From Akkermansia sp. (GTDB taxonomy: Bacteria > Verrucomicrobiota > Verrucomicrobiia > Verrucomicrobiales > Akkermansiaceae): a stretch of 53,720 nucleotides of DNA. Positions 8,183 through 16,156 of the stretch are shown here, piece by piece (positions within the stretch are counted from its first letter, which is position 1; each line of letters opens with the position of its first letter). Under the pieces are notes generated by a model. The model saw nothing but the letters and a program-made list of their open reading frames with translations, searched no databases and was not told where the DNA came from. The stretch is taken from assembly GCA_017555025.1 (NCBI GenBank), contig JAFZHC010000070.1, positions 1 through 53,720 of the forward strand, in the 5' to 3' direction. A program made the position numbers and the translations under genes.

Positions 8183-10381
8183 ATGACAATACCACATATT
8201 ACTACGCGTATTGGCTTGCTTTCTCTCGGGCTCCTGCCTGCTATGCCGGCTGTTGTAGCAACAGCTCCCGTCGTGGCAGAAGCCTCAGCAACCAACCTGC
8301 CTCCTGCTGTACAGAAGGCAATCAATAAGGGGGATTATGAAAAAGTGCAAACTGCACTTACAGAAGCCTTGAAGGGCAGTCAGATTACTCCGGATTCCCC
8401 GCAGATTCTGCATGCAGCCATGCTGCTGGAACTCATCCGCACAACCGGTGCGGATACAATGACAACTTTTGCCCGCGAACTGAAGCATCGCCACTTCCTT
8501 GCCAAGTTTGTTCAGGATAGTGAATGGCTGGAGCTCTACCTGAGCTGCGGTCTTGTACCCTACCGGACAGATGAAGGCCTCTCTGTACTCTACCGCATTT
8601 TTATGGCAGAGAAGATGAAAGTCCGCAACAAGCCTTTGGCCGTTGCCTTTGCCTCTGCCTGGGGAGGTGGCGAAACCGACCCCAAACCGCGTGCTCTCAC
8701 ACGAAATCCCAACCGCTTCAACCCGGTATGGCGTTACAATTTCTTTATCGAAAATGCCGCCAAGGGGCTGCTGCACCCGAACTTCAAAAACCTGCGCCCG
8801 TGGGAACTGCGCTTCGTGACCGGTAACCCCTGGCAGGATTGGGACGATAAGTCCTTTGAATGGGCACTGGAGAATATCAATGTACCGTGGGATCAGTACG
8901 GCAACGCCTGCTGGGCCGCTACCTATACCGACCCCTCCAAATTCGGCGATGGAGTACAGGGTGGCATGTACAACCTGCCCTACACCGATCAAAGCCAGGC
9001 CGAAGCCTGCCACCTCAACGGTGGTGTATGCGGCGCTATGTCTCACTTAGGTTGCGTTGCAGCTCAGGCACACGGCATCCCCGCCTTCACCGTTGGCCAG
9101 CCGGGTCACTGTGCCTATGCCGTACGCACCGAACGTGGCAACTGGGTGGGCGGGTTCGGTGGTCCGGATGGCGGCATGCACAACCGTATTTTCGGCAATC
9201 AGGCACCTACCTCCTACCTGCTGATGGAGACGGTATTTGCCGATGATGCCACCATTGCCAAAGCCTACCGTCACAGCTTCTGTGCCCGAGCATTGGAGGC
9301 CACCGGCGATACAGCTGCTGCCGTTGACATGTGGAAGAAAACGCTTGAGATTTCCCCCCTGCACCCCTTCTTCCGCACCGCCTTGTGCCAACTGATGAAG
9401 TCCCGAGGGCTGACCCCGCAACAGGCCTACGATTATCTGGCCAAGGCCATTCCGATGTACAAGGGTAACGGCTTTGCTGCTGTTAATATGACAGCCGACT
9501 TCGACAAGGAGATTGCCGCCATGAGCGATGAGCAGAAATCCTCCCTCTACAACCTCATGCATACCATGATTGCCGGTACTCAGACTTCTTGGGCAGTCAA
9601 ATGCGAAGACCTCATCCAGAAGCAGTCGGATTCTCTCTCCACGCTTAGCGGTAAAGAGAAATTCCTCTCATCAGCCCTCGCCACGCACATGAATGCAGAA
9701 GATCCCACCACCTTCGGTCAGATACTGGAGTGGGCTGTCAAAACATACATAGCCAACGGGCAAGAAGAACTCTTCAGTCGTGCTTTCAGTCAGGCCGCTG
9801 CCAATAGCGGAGGCAATAGCAACGATGCCGACAAAGCAAAGAAAATGGCTGAGGCCTACAACAAAGCCATCGTGGCAGCCGAGCAGGCTCGCTCAGCTCC
9901 CGCATTCCGCAGCCTGACCGAAGCAGCCGTCAAGCTGGCAGGTCCCTGCCCTGTCAACACAACGCTGAAGAGCAGCGTACCCGGTAAACCGGTGCAGGCA
10001 GCCATGTTCCGCATCTCCACCAGTTGTCAGTGGGATACCCCCGCCTGGCACATCAACATCACCACCCCCACCGGCGGTAAGTGCCATACCGGTAAGGAAG
10101 AACAACCCTACATGGTAGTGGAGCTTCCCCAGCACCAGTACGTCAGCGGCACCGTCATCCGCAAGACAGATGGCAACGAATGGCGTATGAAAAAAGCCAC
10201 CGTCTACACCAGCGAAGACGGAGCCACCTGGAAACCCCGTGCCACCACGGAGAACATGCCTAAGGAATGGCCTGTCACCTTCGCTGATGGTACTCGTGCC
10301 AAATGGGTCAAAGTAGAGTTTGACAACAACGGGCAGGCAGACTTTGCCCACATTTCACACTTCGTGATTTACAGCAAATAA
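8183..10381 (+). CDS. Exported transglutaminase-fold protein with C-terminal discoidin domain (cassette A)
   Basis: A 732-residue protein with a long signal peptide (about 1-36). The middle carries a transglutaminase-like core: GGVCG with C283, then GIPA, then PGHCAYAV with H309, then a D-x-G-x-H segment, giving the Cys-His-Asp order of the papain-like transglutaminase superfamily. A helical repeat-like region follows, and the last ~140 residues look like an F5/8C (discoidin) carbohydrate-binding beta-sandwich. Family members are proteases, transglutaminases or amidases; the substrate is unknown. The protein at 11801-14281 is a paralogue with the same order. It is followed at 20 nt by its CxxC-less thioredoxin partner. 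ATG 8183 was chosen because the promoter lies just upstream; an earlier in-frame start overlaps the -35 box. Confidence 0.7.
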   Translation: MTIPHITTRIGLLSLGLLPAMPAVVATAPVVAEASATNLPPAVQKAINKGDYEKVQTALTEALKGSQITPDSPQILHAAMLLELIRTTGADTMTTFARELKHRHFLAKFVQDSEWLELYLSCGLVPYRTDEGLSVLYRIFMAEKMKVRNKPLAVAFASAWGGGETDPKPRALTRNPNRFNPVWRYNFFIENAAKGLLHPNFKNLRPWELRFVTGNPWQDWDDKSFEWALENINVPWDQYGNACWAATYTDPSKFGDGVQGGMYNLPYTDQSQAEACHLNGGVCGAMSHLGCVAAQAHGIPAFTVGQPGHCAYAVRTERGNWVGGFGGPDGGMHNRIFGNQAPTSYLLMETVFADDATIAKAYRHSFCARALEATGDTAAAVDMWKKTLEISPLHPFFRTALCQLMKSRGLTPQQAYDYLAKAIPMYKGNGFAAVNMTADFDKEIAAMSDEQKSSLYNLMHTMIAGTQTSWAVKCEDLIQKQSDSLSTLSGKEKFLSSALATHMNAEDPTTFGQILEWAVKTYIANGQEELFSRAFSQAAANSGGNSNDADKAKKMAEAYNKAIVAAEQARSAPAFRSLTEAAVKLAGPCPVNTTLKSSVPGKPVQAAMFRISTSCQWDTPAWHINITTPTGGKCHTGKEEQPYMVVELPQHQYVSGTVIRKTDGNEWRMKKATVYTSEDGATWKPRATTENMPKEWPVTFADGTRAKWVKVEFDNNGQADFAHISHFVIYSK

Positions 10382-10401
10382 CCCCGACCGACAAAACTGA
10401 T

Positions 10402-11673
10402 ATGAAAAACATTCTTCTTTCAGCCCTTCTTCTCCCTGCTGCTGCAGTAACCGTACAAGCCGCAACCCTGCCGTTCCCGGACGTAGCAACAGCCAAAGCT
10501 CAGGCTGCAAAAAGCGGCAAGCCTGCGCTCATCGTCTGGTACGGCTCCGACTGGCAGCCCAATGTGGAGAGCTTCTGCAAAAATTGGCAGGAGTTCGCTG
10601 CAAACAACGCTTCCTCTTACATCTTCGGCCAGTTTGATGATAAACTGGGGCTGGAGGGTGGTCTGCGTAACAAAGCTCTGCCCATCGAGCACTTCAACCT
10701 TCCTGCCGTTATCATGCTGGCACCGGATGGTTCCTTCATGGCAGAGTGCAGCGGTTCCATGGTCAAAACACCGGGCAACGAACTTCAACAGCAACTTGCC
10801 GCACCCACCCGCATGGCAACCCGCTTTGCCGAGCTGGCACAAAAAGCTCGCGGCTCCGCAGGTAAAGAAGCTCTCCTCAATGCTGCAACCGCACTCTACC
10901 TGCTGCCCGCCAAGGATGCCATGCGCAATAAAGAGCTCACCGGCATCATCAATAAGTACGACCCGCAGGATGAAAGCGGCTTCCGCGCCCAGTTCTGCCT
11001 CGACCACCTCGGCATGTATGGCGAGATTAACGGCATACTCAAAGGCGGCAAAACCGGCAAACTGGCCGGTAAGGATCGTAAGTTTGATGAAGCTGAGGCT
11101 TACGTACGAGGCGTGCTCAGCAAGAAATCACTACAAGGTAAAGAGCGCCATCAGCAATGGCTGGCCGGTCTCTCCTATGTGTTGAGGGAGCGTATTCTCT
11201 CCACCACCACACCTAAGAACCGCGACCTCACTCCCCTACTGGCCACGCTTGACAAAATTATCGAGCTCGACCCCGATAGCCAATATGGTATAGGTGCCAA
11301 AAAATTCCGCCACTACTGGGATCCCGCCACCTTCAATACCATCCGCAATGGTTATTACACCCGTGGTGACCAAACACTCGGTTTCGAGAAAGATTGGCAC
11401 ATTGATGTAAGTTCCTCCATTAAGGGAGCCGGCACCTACGTTTTCTCCCTTGTACCGGTGGAAAACGGCGGTATGGTGAGCCGCAATTTCCGCCTGGTGG
11501 TCGATGGTAAAGTGGTAACCACTCCCAATATCCCGGCCGATAAAAACACCAAGACTGTAGAGCTCACCGTACCCGACATCCCTCAGGGAGCAAAAGTCGA
11601 AGTATGGCTCACAGCTCAATGCAATAACGGGTGGATGGAATCCAGCGGTTTCATCAGTATGGAGAAAAAATAA
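10402..11673 (+). CDS. Exported thioredoxin-fold protein lacking CxxC (cassette A)
   Basis: A 423-residue protein with a signal peptide (1-20). The N-terminal domain aligns by eye with the active thioredoxin at 1755-2696: LIVWYGSDW sits where the other has DFTGSDW, but the residues after Trp51 are QPNV instead of CYYC, and the nearest Cys is C59. A cis-Pro segment FNLPAVIMLAPDG is kept. Redox activity is therefore unlikely; a binding or scaffolding role is inferred. The middle is helical and the last ~100 residues are a beta-sandwich-like domain. It is in an operon with the upstream transglutaminase-like gene and ends at a strong terminator. Confidence 0.7.
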   Translation: MKNILLSALLLPAAAVTVQAATLPFPDVATAKAQAAKSGKPALIVWYGSDWQPNVESFCKNWQEFAANNASSYIFGQFDDKLGLEGGLRNKALPIEHFNLPAVIMLAPDGSFMAECSGSMVKTPGNELQQQLAAPTRMATRFAELAQKARGSAGKEALLNAATALYLLPAKDAMRNKELTGIINKYDPQDESGFRAQFCLDHLGMYGEINGILKGGKTGKLAGKDRKFDEAEAYVRGVLSKKSLQGKERHQQWLAGLSYVLRERILSTTTPKNRDLTPLLATLDKIIELDPDSQYGIGAKKFRHYWDPATFNTIRNGYYTRGDQTLGFEKDWHIDVSSSIKGAGTYVFSLVPVENGGMVSRNFRLVVDGKVVTTPNIPADKNTKTVELTVPDIPQGAKVEVWLTAQCNNGWMESSGFISMEKK

Positions 11674-11692
11674 TTATTATCTGAATAACTTC

Positions 11693-11735
11693 GACCGCAC
11701 GAGTTAATTTTCGACTCGTGCGGTTCTTTTTTTTC
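11693..11735 (+). terminator. Terminator of cassette A
   Basis: Perfect 11-bp stem ACCGCACGAGT / ACTCGTGCGGT with 9-nt loop, followed by T-rich tail TCTTTTTTTTT. It separates cassette A from cassette B. Confidence 0.9.
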
Positions 11736-11764
11736 TTGCAGAATGACGTATTAAAAGGTAGACT
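11736..11764 (+). promoter_or_regulatory. Promoter of cassette B
   Basis: TTGCAG (11736-11741), 17-bp spacer, TAGACT (11759-11764). It starts right at the end of the cassette A terminator. The predicted leader is about 30 nt and contains the small inverted repeat CCCTTTCAGGG. Confidence 0.5.
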
Positions 11765-11800
11765 GGGGCAACCCTTTCAGGGATTCAATCTTTTAGTAAC

Positions 11801-14281
11801 ATGAAAGCAGGAACCGTAGTAAAACTGGCATTAGCACTACTTATTGCAGGAGGTGCCACCTATGCCGTAAAGCCTGAGCTGTTCAAGGATATTCTCCCCG
11901 CAAGCTTAACAGGCAAAACCACCAAGAAGAGCGGCAAAAAAGCCGACAAAAACAGCCCTTCCATTAAAAACATCGGTATTGTGAAGGGAGCAGAATGGGT
12001 CGATTGCGCTAAAGTGCGTGAGAAAGTTGCTGCCGAAATCAGCAAGAAAGTCGGCAACATGTCCGATGCCTCTGTAGCCGAATTCATCAAAACACCGGAG
12101 AACCGCCTGCTGCTTGCTCAGTGGATTATAGCCGATGCTGAGCTCCGCAGCCTTGAGGAGGTAGCCAAGGCTGCCGAAGAGCGTGGCAAGAAACTTGAAA
12201 AACTACAGAAAGAACTCAGCGACCTCAAGGCTGACATACCGGCAGGTGTTACCCTACCGAGTGCAGTAGCCTGGAACGTCAAAAATCTGGAAGAGCAGAT
12301 TGCCAAGCTCGAAGCCGCTCAGAAGAGTGACTACACTCTTGCCGAGAGCGCTGCCGGTAAGGGTGGCAGCAAGCTGATGGAAATGATTGGTGGCGACCCC
12401 GAATGGGCCGAGCAGTTCGCCTTCACCGGTGAGTGTATTCGTCCCGGCATGGCACTTTCCATCCTCAAGAAGATTTCCAAGGATAATCCCGATATGATAA
12501 AGAACCGTATGGTGCGCGACATCGCCACCGCCACGGCTCTGGAGTACGCCAAGTCCAACTGGGATCAGCAGGACGCCGTTGAGCGCGCCAACTTCTACAT
12601 CGAATCCTGGAAGGATGACCGCCTCAACACCGTGTTCGACACGCTTCCCTTCTGGCAGCGCCGTATGGTGTGCGGCTGCAAGGGCGACAACCCCTACGGC
12701 TCCGTAGCCAGTCTTCGCTGGGCTCAGGACAACATGCGCCTGCCCGCTGACCGCTACAGCGGCTCCTGCTGGCGCTGCGCCTACCGCCTCAACAACATTT
12801 ACGGCGACTCCATCCATGGCCCGCTCTACTACGCTCCCTTCGAGAGCGAGCTGGGCGACAACCGCGAGGCTATGACCTACCTCATCGGTGGCGTGTGCGG
12901 TAGTCTTTCCCACTTCGGTGCCTTTGCCGCTCTGGCCAATGGTGTACCCGCTCTCACCGCCGGTGAGCCCGGCCACTGTGCCTTCATCGTGCTTGTAGGC
13001 GACAAGTGGACGCCGGCCTACTCCCTCAGCTGGGATCGCGGCCTGCACTGGCAGGTATTCCGCAACGTGCACAGCTATTCCTCCCTGCACTCCGCTACGG
13101 AGATGTACTCCGCCGAGCAAAAGGCTGAGACCCAGCTCTCCAACACATGGCGCGTACTGGGTGGTGTGAAGGCCGCCGCCGGTGATATCGCCCAGGCTAC
13201 CGCCTGCTACGAGAAGGCAGCCAAGGCTCAGCCCCGCAACTGGATGGCCTGGCGCGAGTGGCGCGAGACGCTGGAGAAATCCGACGCCGCCACCGCTAGC
13301 CACTGGACCAAGCTCAACGACACGCTTTGCTCCGTACTCGTTCCGCTTTATCCCGAAATGGCCTTCGAGAACATGCAGAAGGGTCTCCTCAACGGCCTGG
13401 CCAAGGCTCTGGGCAACAACCCCGCTCAGCTTCGCAAGGCCTACCTGAAGTTCTGGCAGAGCGTAGGCGAGATGGGGCCGGATCGCTGGCACATCGAGCG
13501 ACTGGCCGACAGCCAGCTGTCTGCCATGGGCATCTCCAAGAATGTGGATGAAATCTGCTCCTTCTACAGCGAGGTGATTACCCCCACCATCAGCAATGCT
13601 AAATACGGCCCTGCTATCATGAACTGGGGTAACAACCTCGGCAAGAATTTGGGTAAGGAGGGCAACTCCCGCCTCACTCAGGCCATGGTAAAGGCCATCG
13701 GCGCCGAGGCCAACATGAGCAAGGAAGAGCGCATTAAGCTGCTCACTCCCGCCATCCTCGCCGCTGAGCAGAGCCAGGATATCGCCGCCTTCCAGTCCAT
13801 GGGCAAGATGATTAAGGAAATGGGTCACAAGAACCCCGAGCTGACCATGCCCGCCATCGAGCCCTTCCCCGGCAAGCTTGCCTCCGAGGGTGGTCTGGTA
13901 TGGATGAGCTCCACCTCCCAGTGGGACAAGCCGCATGAGCACGCTGGCCTGCTGACCCCGGCTGGTGGCACTTTCCACACCGGGAAGGACAAGGACGCCC
14001 ACGCCACCGTGCTGCTGCCCCGCCAGGTGAACGTGACAGGCATCGTCATTGTTGCCAGCCCTGGTAATATGCACCGCCTCAACAACATGAAGATTCAGGT
14101 ATCCGAAAACGGCAAGGACTGGACCGATGTTGAGCAGCTCGGCCCCTGCAAGCAGCGCGTTATGCGCGTTGACCTCAGTGGCAAGCTCCCCGTCGCCAAG
14201 TACGTGCGCATCCTGCGCCCGGGCGGCCCCGAGTTCTTCCACCTCAACGGTATCTTCATCTACGGCAACCAGGCTGCATAA
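11801..14281 (+). CDS. Membrane-anchored transglutaminase-fold protein with discoidin domain (cassette B)
   Basis: An 826-residue paralogue of the product of 8183-10381. Residues ~6-24 form a hydrophobic anchor or uncleaved signal; residues ~105-175 are a Lys/Glu-rich coiled coil. The transglutaminase-like core shows GGVCGSLSHFG with C366, GVPALTAG, PGHCAFIV with H392, and WDRGLHW as candidate third residue, at the same spacing (26) as in cassette A. The C-terminal ~130 residues are discoidin-like, sharing TSQWD, TPAGG and FHTGK with cassette A. Codon use is much more biased than in cassette A (AAG, CTG, GCC-rich), hinting at high expression. Followed at 21 nt by its thioredoxin-fold partner. 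Confidence 0.7.
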   Translation: MKAGTVVKLALALLIAGGATYAVKPELFKDILPASLTGKTTKKSGKKADKNSPSIKNIGIVKGAEWVDCAKVREKVAAEISKKVGNMSDASVAEFIKTPENRLLLAQWIIADAELRSLEEVAKAAEERGKKLEKLQKELSDLKADIPAGVTLPSAVAWNVKNLEEQIAKLEAAQKSDYTLAESAAGKGGSKLMEMIGGDPEWAEQFAFTGECIRPGMALSILKKISKDNPDMIKNRMVRDIATATALEYAKSNWDQQDAVERANFYIESWKDDRLNTVFDTLPFWQRRMVCGCKGDNPYGSVASLRWAQDNMRLPADRYSGSCWRCAYRLNNIYGDSIHGPLYYAPFESELGDNREAMTYLIGGVCGSLSHFGAFAALANGVPALTAGEPGHCAFIVLVGDKWTPAYSLSWDRGLHWQVFRNVHSYSSLHSATEMYSAEQKAETQLSNTWRVLGGVKAAAGDIAQATACYEKAAKAQPRNWMAWREWRETLEKSDAATASHWTKLNDTLCSVLVPLYPEMAFENMQKGLLNGLAKALGNNPAQLRKAYLKFWQSVGEMGPDRWHIERLADSQLSAMGISKNVDEICSFYSEVITPTISNAKYGPAIMNWGNNLGKNLGKEGNSRLTQAMVKAIGAEANMSKEERIKLLTPAILAAEQSQDIAAFQSMGKMIKEMGHKNPELTMPAIEPFPGKLASEGGLVWMSSTSQWDKPHEHAGLLTPAGGTFHTGKDKDAHATVLLPRQVNVTGIVIVASPGNMHRLNNMKIQVSENGKDWTDVEQLGPCKQRVMRVDLSGKLPVAKYVRILRPGGPEFFHLNGIFIYGNQAA

Positions 14282-14302
14282 CCTACACCCATTTACACAG
14301 CA

Positions 14303-15523
14303 ATGAAAGTAACCAATAGCTTACTCACCCTCGCACTGGCACTGGCTCCGCTCACCGCTACAGCTTACCAGAAGGCCGAGAACATCGACCAGGCTAAAAC
14401 GATGGTAACAGACGACGGCTACGCCATCGTCATGTACGCTCGTGACTGGGACAAATACAGCAAGAAGACAGCTGAGCTCATGATGGCCGACCCCGCCGTT
14501 ACCAAGGCACTGGGCAACGCCGTCGTCATGACCATGGACGTCCCGAACGTCACCCTCAAGGAAGAGCACGATGTCAACAAGCAGCGCTTCGGCAATCTGA
14601 ATCTCGATTTCCCGAACGTCTACCCCGCCATCATCCTCTACGACAAGACTGGCCGTCGCCTCACGGATATCCTTATTCCCTTCGCTGAGCGCAAGAACCC
14701 CACAGCCATCGCTGAAAAAGTAGCCACTGCCATGACAGCCGCCCGCAAACAGGCCAAGCTGCTCACGCAGGCTGAAAGCGCCCAGGGCGTGGAGAAGGCT
14801 CGCCTCATCGGTCAGGCTGCCTCCATCAACGGCATCAACCGCCCGAACAACGTAGCCAACATCCTGAAGCAGCTCGACCCCGAGGACAAGAGCGGTACGT
14901 ACCAGCTTGCCACACTCAATCTGTACGCCACCGCTATCGAAAGCGCCGACACCAAGGATTGGGAGGCTGACCTCGCCAAGATGAAGAAGCTCATCGACAA
15001 CCCGATGCTTACCACAGACCAGAAGCAGCAGGCTTGCTGCATCTGCATCGGTCTGCTGCGTCGCCATGGTGGCTTGGCTCGCAAGGCTGAGCTCAAGCAG
15101 ATGATTGGCAAGCTCAAGTCGCTTGACCCGAACAGCCTGCTGGGTAGGTCCGCCATCGATGCCGAGCGCATGTGGATAAGCGAGCTTAACCTCATCGAGG
15201 GATGGAGCCCCGCTGTGCTGCCCACCGATGCCACTCCCGTTGAGTTGACCGGTGATCTGCCTATTTCCGCTGCCGGCACCTACGAGGTGACCTTCACTTA
15301 CAAGAAGGGCACGGAAGCACTACGCGTTGCCGCAGTTGAGCTCTACGACGGCAATAAAAAGATTGCTGAAGACCGCCATGCCGGTTTCATGGGCATTAAG
15401 CAAAACAACAACGTATACACCCTCAATGCCCCGGCTACAGTCAAAAAGCCTCGTATCCTTGTTATCTTCAACATGGGTCAGAAGCTCGACTCCTACGGCC
15501 GAATCACCATCACCAAGAAGTAA
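14303..15523 (+). CDS. Exported thioredoxin-fold protein lacking CxxC (cassette B)
   Basis: A 406-residue protein with a signal peptide (1-21). The thioredoxin-like domain has IVMYARDW at the position of the usual active site, followed by DKYS in place of CxxC; VYPAIILYDKTG supplies the cis-Pro strand. A helical middle (with CCICIG near 245) and a terminal beta domain give the same three-part plan as the product of 10402-11673. Loss of both active-site cysteines in both paralogues suggests a conserved non-redox role. It lies in the same operon as the upstream transglutaminase-like gene and 18 nt before the pentaheme cytochrome. Confidence 0.7.
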   Translation: MKVTNSLLTLALALAPLTATAYQKAENIDQAKTMVTDDGYAIVMYARDWDKYSKKTAELMMADPAVTKALGNAVVMTMDVPNVTLKEEHDVNKQRFGNLNLDFPNVYPAIILYDKTGRRLTDILIPFAERKNPTAIAEKVATAMTAARKQAKLLTQAESAQGVEKARLIGQAASINGINRPNNVANILKQLDPEDKSGTYQLATLNLYATAIESADTKDWEADLAKMKKLIDNPMLTTDQKQQACCICIGLLRRHGGLARKAELKQMIGKLKSLDPNSLLGRSAIDAERMWISELNLIEGWSPAVLPTDATPVELTGDLPISAAGTYEVTFTYKKGTEALRVAAVELYDGNKKIAEDRHAGFMGIKQNNNVYTLNAPATVKKPRILVIFNMGQKLDSYGRITITKK

Positions 15524-15541
15524 CCCGGTTCTCTGCAGATT

Positions 15542-16090
15542 TTGAACTCAGAAATCCGCAGCACCCGAAAGCCCCCACACCTCGCTCCGGCGACCGTGTG
15601 GGGGTTGCTTCTTATCTTCTTTGCGGCAATCGGCTTTGCCTATTGGCATGCCTACAGCACACGGCCTCACACCCCTGTGCAACCCCTGCCTTTCAGCCAC
15701 GCTACCCATACTGAGGCCGATAAAGTCGGCATGGACTGCCGCGCCTGCCATACAGGTGCTCAGCATGCCGCTGCTGCCGGTTTTCCCTCAGCCGGTAGCT
15801 GCTTAGACTGCCACCACCACATATTGGCCACAGATGCCCGCTTGGCGCCCCTGCATGCCGCCGCCAATACCGACTACCCCGCCTATACCGGAGAACCCGT
15901 CAAATGGGTACGCCAGGCCCCTCTACCCGCAACTATCAATTTTCACCACGGGCAGCACAGCGCTGCCGGCATTTCCTGTGAGCAATGCCACCCGAACCCC
16001 GACTCCTCAACTCCGCACACCATGCGCAATTGCCTGGATTGCCATCGCCGCGAAGCCGTACCGACTAATTGCGACCGCTGCCATAAATGA
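15542..16090 (+). CDS. Membrane-anchored pentaheme cytochrome c (ActA-like)
   Basis: A 182-residue protein with one N-terminal membrane helix (about 18-36) and five CxxCH heme motifs: C66-H70, C87-H91, C146-H150, C164-H168 and C177-H181. FSHATH before heme 1 and FHHGQH before heme 3 match the F.H..H distal-ligand pattern of cytochrome c7 and of the pentaheme ActA subunit of alternative complex III. It should carry electrons on the outer face of the inner membrane. No other complex III subunits are nearby. The start is TTG at 15542, 18 nt after cassette B; GTG at 15596 is an alternative but would cut into the membrane helix. Confidence 0.8.
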   Translation: MNSEIRSTRKPPHLAPATVWGLLLIFFAAIGFAYWHAYSTRPHTPVQPLPFSHATHTEADKVGMDCRACHTGAQHAAAAGFPSAGSCLDCHHHILATDARLAPLHAAANTDYPAYTGEPVKWVRQAPLPATINFHHGQHSAAGISCEQCHPNPDSSTPHTMRNCLDCHRREAVPTNCDRCHK

Positions 16091-16156
16091 TTGAATAACG
16101 TCGGTGCGGAGCGCAGGTTTATGCCGAACTCGCACTTTGAAGATGGCAATTTTCTA

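Noticed and set aside
12254..14242. Long open frame antisense to cassette B
   Set aside because: It mirrors the strongly biased GC-rich codons of the real gene, has no signal peptide or family, and overlaps a well-supported CDS.
16091..16156. Terminator between the cytochrome and antiporter genes
   Set aside because: Only a weak GTGCG/CGCAC pair with a long loop and no T-run; not convincing.
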